Positions 58,122 to 64,000 of a stretch of DNA of 64,000 bases are shown here, piece by piece. Positions within the stretch are counted from its first letter, which is position 1; every line of letters begins with the position of its first letter. Location of the stretch: assembly GCA_017306415.1 (NCBI GenBank), contig JAFKIL010000002.1, positions 372,001 through 436,000 of the forward strand, in the 5' to 3' direction. The DNA is from Microbacterium sp. GTDB taxonomy: Bacteria > Actinomycetota > Actinomycetes > Actinomycetales > Microbacteriaceae. The position numbers and the translations under genes are program-made. Below the pieces are notes generated by a model. The model was not told where the DNA came from. It saw nothing but the letters and a program-made list of their open reading frames with translations, and did no database searches.

Positions 58122-59792
58122 GTGCCGGGCGCTGTCCGTCGTGAGAGTGTGTCATCCGTGGACGACGGGCAGCGGCAGGGGCGGGATCTCCGCTTCCGCG
58201 CGCGCGGACCGTGGCTCGCCGAGGCGGGGGCGGGGCTGGTCGCGCTCGCGCTCGCCGTCGCCGTCGTCGCCCGCGTGGCGGACACCGCGCGCTCCGCCCT
58301 CCTCTTCTCGGACGGCGACTCGATGCTGCCGGTGCTCGTGATGCGCTCGATCGAGGTCGGCCAGCCCCAGGACTGGGCCATGTCGTCGGTGCTGTTCCTC
58401 CCGGAGCTGCTCGTGTTCGGAGCGCTCTGGATGCTGCGACTCGGTGGCGACGGGGGCACCCACGTCGACGCGACCATCGTCGTCAACGCAGTGGTGAACC
58501 TCGTCGCGCTGTACGCCGTGCTGCGCGCCGCGGCGGGACGACGAGGCCGCGCCGTCGCCCCCGTCGCGGGCGCACTGGCCGCGTTCGTCGCGTTCGCGGT
58601 GCTGGCCGCGCTCGATCACACGGCGAGCCGTGACTCGCTCGAGCTCGCCTCCCTCATGACGACCGCCACGTATTACAGCGCCACCGTGATCGCCGTCATC
58701 CTCACGCTCGGGCTCCTCCGGCGCATCGCGGACCAGCCGTCGCGGCGCGCCGGTCCGCTCGTCGCTGTCGGGCTGGTCGCCGCCGTGGCGGTGCTGTCGA
58801 ACCCGCTCTTCCTGCTGTGGGCGACCGCGCCGCTGGCCGTGCTGCTGATCGTCGTCGGGATGCGGCGGCGCGAGCGCGCCCTGCTGTGGGCGACGGGCGT
58901 CCTCGCGGGCGGATCGGTCGCCGGATACCTCGGCCGCATCCCGCTCGCGCCGTTCATCGCGAACGACGGCCTGGGCTACATCGACGTCGGCCGCATGGGG
59001 GCGTCGGCGGCGTACTACGGCCGGCTCGTCGTCGACCTCGCCGGGAGCCCGGGCGGAGCGGCGTCGCTCGCCGTGACGACGCTGCTGTTCGTGACCGCGG
59101 TGGGCGGCAGCATCCGTCTGGGGAGCGGATCGCGGGCGGGCGCGCGTCCCGGTGCGTTCCTCGTCGCGACCGCCGGGTGGGTGCTGCCGCTGGTCGTCGC
59201 GACGGCGGCGATCGCCCTCGGCACGAACGCGGCACGGTACCTGCAGCCGGTCGTGTTCGCGCCCGTCGCCGCCCTCGTGGTGCTGCCCGACGTGCTGCGG
59301 ACGTCGCGGCCGCCGGCGGCGGTGCCGAGGTCGGGCCGGCCGGGGGAGCGGCGGGGGGACCGGCCGTGGCGGATCGCCGTCGTCGTGGCCGGCGCGGCCG
59401 TGGTCGTGGCATCCGGCGTCGTGGGGGTGCCCGCCCTCGCGGCCGCCACCCACCGCACGGACGCCGATCTGACGTGCGTCACTACCTGGGTCGACGCGTC
59501 GGGGCGTACCGGAGGCGGCCAGTACTGGACGGTCCGGCTGCCCAAGGCGCACGTCGCCGACCCGCGCGCCCTCGTCCAGGTCGACGACACGCTCAGACCC
59601 TACGACTGGCTCGTGAACCGCGACGACGCGGCCGTCGGGTCGATCTCCTTCCTCGTGACGGACGACCAGTCACCGCCGTTCACGCTGCCCGCCGGCGTCA
59701 CGCGGGACCAGGCGACGCTCGTGTCGTGCGGGCGCTACACGATCGCGGACTTCGGCGACGTGCGACTCCCACTGGGCGCCCCGCGGTCGTAG
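58122..59792 (+). CDS. Large polytopic membrane protein, unknown function
   Basis: A protein of 556 residues with about ten hydrophobic helices from residue 35 to about 440, followed by an extracellular-type domain of 110 residues with two cysteines (DLTCVTTWVDASG and ATLVSCGRYTIADF). An early loop contains LLFSDGDSMLPVLVMRS, reminiscent of the acidic first loop of GT-C glycosyltransferases, but I cannot confirm that family. GTG 58122 is tentative; in-frame GTGs at 58140, 58146 and 58158 are alternatives. It is inserted on the opposite strand between the ECF ATPase gene and the S gene. Confidence 0.78.
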   Translation: MPGAVRRESVSSVDDGQRQGRDLRFRARGPWLAEAGAGLVALALAVAVVARVADTARSALLFSDGDSMLPVLVMRSIEVGQPQDWAMSSVLFLPELLVFGALWMLRLGGDGGTHVDATIVVNAVVNLVALYAVLRAAAGRRGRAVAPVAGALAAFVAFAVLAALDHTASRDSLELASLMTTATYYSATVIAVILTLGLLRRIADQPSRRAGPLVAVGLVAAVAVLSNPLFLLWATAPLAVLLIVVGMRRRERALLWATGVLAGGSVAGYLGRIPLAPFIANDGLGYIDVGRMGASAAYYGRLVVDLAGSPGGAASLAVTTLLFVTAVGGSIRLGSGSRAGARPGAFLVATAGWVLPLVVATAAIALGTNAARYLQPVVFAPVAALVVLPDVLRTSRPPAAVPRSGRPGERRGDRPWRIAVVVAGAAVVVASGVVGVPALAAATHRTDADLTCVTTWVDASGRTGGGQYWTVRLPKAHVADPRALVQVDDTLRPYDWLVNRDDAAVGSISFLVTDDQSPPFTLPAGVTRDQATLVSCGRYTIADFGDVRLPLGAPRS

Positions 59793-59814
59793 CCGGGGCG
59801 GTCGGCCGACCGCG

Positions 59815-60360
59815 TCAGCCGCGGCGCGCGACGCCCGCCTGCCGCAGGCCGGACCCGATGGCCAGCCCGACCGCCGTCCACGCGACGGGCCCGACGATCG
59901 CGAGCGCGATGTAGCTGATCTGCACCCACGGCGCGAGCGCGGCGAGGTTCGACACGAAGCCGACGACGACGGCGACGATCGCGCCGATCACGACGGCGGA
60001 GACGAAGAACCGCCACGCCTTCCACACGCGGTATCGCGTGAGCGCGGCGACGAGCTCCTGGATCCCGCCGAACAGGATGGCGGTGCCGAGGAACCGCCCC
60101 GCCCACTGCGGCGCCATGGCGCTCGCCACGAGTGCGGCCAGGACATGCGTGATGAGGGCCACCCACGGCAGGCGCAGCGTCTCCTGCGCGATGATCCCGG
60201 GGAGGACGTGCACGCCGAGCACGAGACCGTAGAGGAACACGGCGCCGGCGATGACCGGGATGGTCAGCCACCCGGCGATGCCGCCGAGGAGGCCCGTCGC
60301 GACGCCGATCGCCGCGCAGGTGAGCAGAACGCGCGTCGACAGGACGGTTCGGGGGGCCAC
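59815..60360 (-). CDS. ECF transporter S component, YkoE-like
   Basis: Substrate-binding membrane subunit of 181 residues with about five to six helices. The segment LFGGIQELVAALTRYRVWKA resembles the conserved middle of YkoE, the hydroxymethylpyrimidine/thiamine S protein, and the gene set also matches YkoEDC. Ligand therefore inferred as a thiamine precursor, with moderate certainty. The start is GTG 60360. A -10-like TAGGCT at 60367-60372 is only six bases upstream, so the message may be leaderless. Separated from the A and T genes by an opposite-strand membrane gene. Confidence 0.8.
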   Translation of the reverse strand: MAPRTVLSTRVLLTCAAIGVATGLLGGIAGWLTIPVIAGAVFLYGLVLGVHVLPGIIAQETLRLPWVALITHVLAALVASAMAPQWAGRFLGTAILFGGIQELVAALTRYRVWKAWRFFVSAVVIGAIVAVVVGFVSNLAALAPWVQISYIALAIVGPVAWTAVGLAIGSGLRQAGVARRG

Positions 60361-60405
60361 CTGCTCAGCCTAATCATCTTCGGTAAGCCGAAATCTGGCT
60401 GACTA

Positions 60406-60433
60406 TTGGCTCAGTCGGAGCTGTGAGTTATCT
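60406..60433 (+). promoter_or_regulatory. Possible promoter of the subtilase gene
   Basis: TTGGCT (60406-60411) and TTATCT (60428-60433) are separated by 16 bases in an AT-richer patch. A GCGGCG/CGCCGC hairpin follows in the leader before the ribosome site GGAG (60486-60489). Confidence 0.45.
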
Positions 60434-60497
60434 TTGGCGTTCGTGCGGCGACGGCGCCGCATCGTGTTCCCTCCCTCCCCACGATCGGAGCGCAGTA

Positions 60498-63400
60498 ATG
60501 GGTCACACCGTCCTGAAGGCAGCCGCGGCCGTCGCCATAGCCGCGCTGTTCACCGGAGCAGCAGCCACCGCGTCCTACGCGGCCAGCCCCGGGAAGGAGG
60601 TGACACCCCCCACGCCGGCGGCTTCGCCCAACGGCATCTACGTGGTCCTGCTCGACGAGGCCCCGGTAGCCACCTACGACGGCGGCGAGGCCGGCCTCGC
60701 CCCGACGAAGCCCGCGAAGGGCAAGCGCCTCAACGCGCACTCCACGGCGGCGAAGAAGTACGCCGCCCACCTGCAGAAGCGGCAGAAGGACGTCGCCGCA
60801 GCGGCCGGCGTCACGGCCAAGACCAGCTACCAGGTCACCCTCAACGGCTTCAGCGCCACGCTCACCGCGGCGCAGGCGGCGAAGCTCGCCGGTACGAAGG
60901 GCGTCAAGGGCGTCTACCCCGACGAGATCTTCCACCCGGACGCCGAGTCGTCCACGAGCTTCCTCGGCCTCGAGGGGCAGAACGGGGTGTGGAACGCGGT
61001 GGGCGGCGTCGCCAACGCCGGCAAGGGCGTCGTGGTCGGCGTGATCGACACCGGCATCGCACCGGAGAACCCGTCGTTCGCGGGCGACCCGCTCGGCACG
61101 ACCGCCAGCGACACCACCCCCTACCTCGACGGCAACCAGGTCGTCTACAAGAAGGCCGACGGCAACACCTTCCGCAGCACCCGCGTGAGCGGTCAGCAGT
61201 GGGATGCCGGCGACTACTCGACCAAGATCATCGGCGCGCAGTACTTCAGCGCCGGCGCGACCGCCGCGGGCTTCGACTTCCAGTACGACTACCTCTCGCC
61301 GCGCGACGGCGCGGGGCACGGGTCGCACACCGCGAGCACGGCGGCGGGCAACAACGGCGTGGATGCGACCGTGTCCGGCGTGGACTTCGGGGCGATCTCG
61401 GGTGTCGCACCGGCGGCCAAGATCGCGGCCTACAAGGTCTGCTACGACGGCCCCGACCCGTCGGTGAACACCGACGACATCTGCGCCGGCTCCGACATCC
61501 TGGACGCCATCGACGCGGCCGTGAACGACGGCGTCGACGTGATCAACTTCTCGATCGGCGGCGGTGCGGCGACCTCGATCTTCGGACCCGAGGACTACGC
61601 GTTCTTCGCGGCGGCCGCAGCCGGCGTCTTCGTCTCGGCGAGCGCCGGCAACGACGGCCCGGACCCCTCCACCGCCGACCACGCCTCGCCGTGGTACACG
61701 ACGGTCGCGGCATCCACCATCCCGACGTACGAGGGCACGCTGAACTTCCCGGGCTTCTCGCACGCCGGCCCCGGCGTCTCGATCCCCTTCGGACAGACGA
61801 TCACCGGCCCGTCCATCTACGCGGGCGACGCCGGCCTCTCGGGCGCGACGACGCCGAACCTGTGCCTCGCGGGATCGCTCGACCCCTCGAAGGTCGCCGG
61901 GCACATCGTCGTCTGCGACCGCGGATCCAACGCCCGCGTGGACAAGTCGGCGGAGGTCAAGCGCGCGGGGGGCATCGGGATGATCCTGGTGAACGTCACG
62001 CCGAACTCGCTCGACAACGACTTCCACACCGTTCCGACGATCCACATGGCGGACACGTACCGCGCCGCGATCCTGGCGTACGTGCAGGGCGGTGCGGACC
62101 GCGAGGTCTCCCTCGTCGGCGCGAACGTGTCGCCGGATGTCACGCCGGTGCCGCAGGTCGCCGGGTTCTCGAGCCGCGGACCCATGCACGCCGGTGGCGA
62201 GGACGTCCTCAAGCCCGACATCACCGCACCGGGCGTCGCGATCCTCGCGGCGACCAACAACCCGCAGGGCTCCGACCCGACCTGGGGCTTCCTCTCCGGG
62301 ACGTCGATGGCCGCCCCGCACATCGCGGGACTGGCGGCGCTCTACCTCGGGGTGCATCCGACGGCGACGCCGTCCGAGATCAAGTCCGCGATGATGACCA
62401 CCGCGTACGACACCAAGGACGCGAACGGCGCCACCTTCACGGACCCGTTCTCGCAGGGAGCGGGGCACGTGAACCCGCCGAAGTTCCTGAACCCCGGCCT
62501 CCTGTACCTGAACGGCCCGTCCGACTGGGCGGCGTACGTGCAGGGCACCGGTGAAGCAGACTTCGGGGTCACGGCGATCGATCCGAGCGACCTCAACCTC
62601 GCCTCGATCGCGATCGGCACGCTGTCCAAGCCGCAGACCGTCACCCGCACGGTGACGGCGACCACGGCGGGAACCTACACCGCATCGATCAGCGGCCTGG
62701 CGGGCGTCACCGCCACCGTCTCGCCGTCGACCTTCACCATCGCCGCAGGGGCGACGCAGAAGTTCACGGTGACGTTCACGAAGACGACGGCGGCGGTCGA
62801 GACCTACGCCACCGGCTTCCTCACCTGGACGAGCGGCAGCACCACCGTGCGCTCGCCGATCGCCGTCCAGCCGGTGACCGCGGATGCCCCGGCATCCGTC
62901 TCCGGCCAGGGCGTCAGCGGCAGCATCCCGGTGAAGATCACCTCGGGCATCACCGGCAACATGGCGCTGGGCGTGAGCGGGCTCGCACCGATCACGCTCC
63001 TGAGCGACCCGGACAACCCCGTCACAGGCCACTCGGGCGACCAGAACTCCGGTGACGCGAACGGCGACGTGTGGTGGGAGGTGACGGTCCCGGCCGGCAC
63101 CAAGCTGTCCCAGTTCACGCTGGACACGACCAGCGCCGACGGCAACGACCTCGACCTGTTCGTGTACCACATGGCCAACGCGACGCAGTACGACCGCTCC
63201 TGGCAGTCGGCGACGGGCTCGGCCGACGAGCAGGTCACGATCGACAGCCCGCCGGCGGGCACCTACCGCGTGCAGGTCAACCTGTACAGCGTGCCCAACC
63301 CGACCACGTGGGACATGACGTACGCCAACGTGGCGCCGGGCGGCTCGCTCACCGCGACGCCGAACCCGCTGCCGGTGACCCAGAACCACGAGGCGACGTA

Positions 63401-64000
63401 CACGCTGAAGTGGTCGGGGCTGACGCCGAACCAGAAGTACCTCGGCCTGGTCACCTACGGCGACTCGACGGTGCGCACGCTCGTGAACGTCGACGCGGGC
63501 GCGACGCCGCCGACGGCGGTGGTGGCGCCGACGATCAGCGGCGACCCGAAGGTCGGGAAGACGCTGAAGACGACGGCGGGTTCGTGGAACCCGAACAACG
63601 TCACGGTCGCCTACCAGTGGCTGCGCAACGGCCAGCCGATCGCGAACGCCACGAAGCAGACGTACACCGTGGTGAAGGCCGACGCGGGGACGACGCTCTC
63701 CGTGCGGGTCACCGCGACGGCGGCCGGGAACGTCAACAAGGGCACGGCGGTCTCGAACGGGCTGTTCGTGAAGTACCCGTCGAAGCTCACGGTCACCATG
63801 AACCGCTACACCGGCACGTCGTCGCAGGCGTATGCGGTGACGGTCGCCGTGACCCCGTCCGGCGGACCCGCGGCGACCGGCCCGGTGACGGTGTACGTGG
63901 GCGCGAGGAAGTACACCGCGACGCTGAGTGCGGGGAAGGCGACGATCGCGCTCCCGACGCAGAAGCGCGGCATCCACATCGTCGTCGCCACCTACGGCGG
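60498..64000 (+). CDS. Secreted subtilisin-like serine protease (S8), C-terminus outside window
   Basis: Large extracellular protease; 1167 codons are present with no stop. A signal peptide (about residues 1-29, ending ATASYAAS) is followed by an I9-type inhibitor propeptide (IYVVLLDEAPVATY to GVKGVYPDE). The catalytic triad is Asp184 (GVVVGVIDTGIAP), His274 (GAGHGSHTAS) and Ser603 (LSGTSMAAPHIAGL). A PA-type insert (near VVCDRGSNARVDKS) lies between His and Ser. Then come a fibronectin-like domain, a pre-peptidase C-terminal-like domain (NDLDLFVYHM), and Ig-like repeats (YQWLRNGQPI), where the window ends. The plant-cucumisin-like plan suits extracellular protein degradation. Confidence 0.93.
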   Translation, partial: MGHTVLKAAAAVAIAALFTGAAATASYAASPGKEVTPPTPAASPNGIYVVLLDEAPVATYDGGEAGLAPTKPAKGKRLNAHSTAAKKYAAHLQKRQKDVAAAAGVTAKTSYQVTLNGFSATLTAAQAAKLAGTKGVKGVYPDEIFHPDAESSTSFLGLEGQNGVWNAVGGVANAGKGVVVGVIDTGIAPENPSFAGDPLGTTASDTTPYLDGNQVVYKKADGNTFRSTRVSGQQWDAGDYSTKIIGAQYFSAGATAAGFDFQYDYLSPRDGAGHGSHTASTAAGNNGVDATVSGVDFGAISGVAPAAKIAAYKVCYDGPDPSVNTDDICAGSDILDAIDAAVNDGVDVINFSIGGGAATSIFGPEDYAFFAAAAAGVFVSASAGNDGPDPSTADHASPWYTTVAASTIPTYEGTLNFPGFSHAGPGVSIPFGQTITGPSIYAGDAGLSGATTPNLCLAGSLDPSKVAGHIVVCDRGSNARVDKSAEVKRAGGIGMILVNVTPNSLDNDFHTVPTIHMADTYRAAILAYVQGGADREVSLVGANVSPDVTPVPQVAGFSSRGPMHAGGEDVLKPDITAPGVAILAATNNPQGSDPTWGFLSGTSMAAPHIAGLAALYLGVHPTATPSEIKSAMMTTAYDTKDANGATFTDPFSQGAGHVNPPKFLNPGLLYLNGPSDWAAYVQGTGEADFGVTAIDPSDLNLASIAIGTLSKPQTVTRTVTATTAGTYTASISGLAGVTATVSPSTFTIAAGATQKFTVTFTKTTAAVETYATGFLTWTSGSTTVRSPIAVQPVTADAPASVSGQGVSGSIPVKITSGITGNMALGVSGLAPITLLSDPDNPVTGHSGDQNSGDANGDVWWEVTVPAGTKLSQFTLDTTSADGNDLDLFVYHMANATQYDRSWQSATGSADEQVTIDSPPAGTYRVQVNLYSVPNPTTWDMTYANVAPGGSLTATPNPLPVTQNHEATYTLKWSGLTPNQKYLGLVTYGDSTVRTLVNVDAGATPPTAVVAPTISGDPKVGKTLKTTAGSWNPNNVTVAYQWLRNGQPIANATKQTYTVVKADAGTTLSVRVTATAAGNVNKGTAVSNGLFVKYPSKLTVTMNRYTGTSSQAYAVTVAVTPSGGPAATGPVTVYVGARKYTATLSAGKATIALPTQKRGIHIVVATYG

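Noticed and set aside
1-64000. tRNA, rRNA, insertion sequences, integrases or phage genes
   Set aside because: None recognised on either strand; no transposase-like proteins or terminal inverted repeats flanking a coding block were seen.

Overview
The window looks like a chromosomal segment of a high-GC actinobacterium of the Microbacteriaceae, most likely Microbacterium or a close relative. GC is very high throughout. GTG starts, four-base ATGA/GTGA overlaps and the GCATCC/GGATGC codon pairs typical of this family are common. Several families are actinobacterial: DUF3073, DUF222-HNH, an Rv2578c-type radical SAM protein, a CebR-type cellobiose regulon, and a sterol-carrier-like gene beside purD. 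I see no rRNA, tRNA, CRISPR array, prophage or insertion sequence. The two outer genes are cut by the window edges.

Layout. 1-7.3 kb: KimA-like permease (partial), M20 amidohydrolase, a GH13 alpha-glucosidase with its LacI regulator, apt, and a GH3-fold lipoprotein. 7.5-9.5 kb: hydroxyacid dehydrogenase and purS-purQ, without the expected purL. 9.6-15.7 kb: a complete cellobiose system (three CebR-type operators on one promoter, binding protein, two permeases, GH1 beta-glucosidase, LacI repressor). 15.7-28.1 kb: a VOC dioxygenase-like protein, uracil permease and scattered purine genes (purC, purD, purM, purF), broken by a PadR-MFS efflux pair. 28-32 kb: DUF3073, universal stress protein, a PadR-DUF4097 envelope-stress-like pair with a double operator, and a TipA-like MerR regulator. 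32-37.5 kb: a four-gene catabolic-looking operon (SDR, DUF5938, acyl-CoA ligase, SCP-x-like thiolase) divergent from a TetR regulator. 37.7-44 kb: a SAP/Rho-N protein with topoisomerase IB, an AcrB-type RND pump, and a DUF222-HNH protein. 44-54 kb: amino acid permease overlapping an antisense membrane gene, aldose epimerase, DEAD-box helicase with DRPxRS repeats, a possibly SOS-controlled radical SAM protein, VanY-type carboxypeptidase and acyl-CoA dehydrogenase. 54-64 kb: an LCP cell-wall ligase, a YkoEDC-like ECF importer split by an unrelated gene, and a large secreted subtilase (partial).

Functionally this is mostly ordinary chromosome: sugar scavenging, purine synthesis and salvage, efflux, envelope maintenance. 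The parts that standard annotation explains least are the TetR-controlled SDR/DUF5938/ligase/thiolase operon with its 22-bp-spaced operator repeats, two structured mRNA leaders (upstream of the DUF998 gene and of the helicase), the 251-bp convergent coding overlap, and a set of palindromic intergenic elements each built from its own motif. No clearly new defence or mobile system was recognised. Promoter, operator and RNA-structure calls are by eye.
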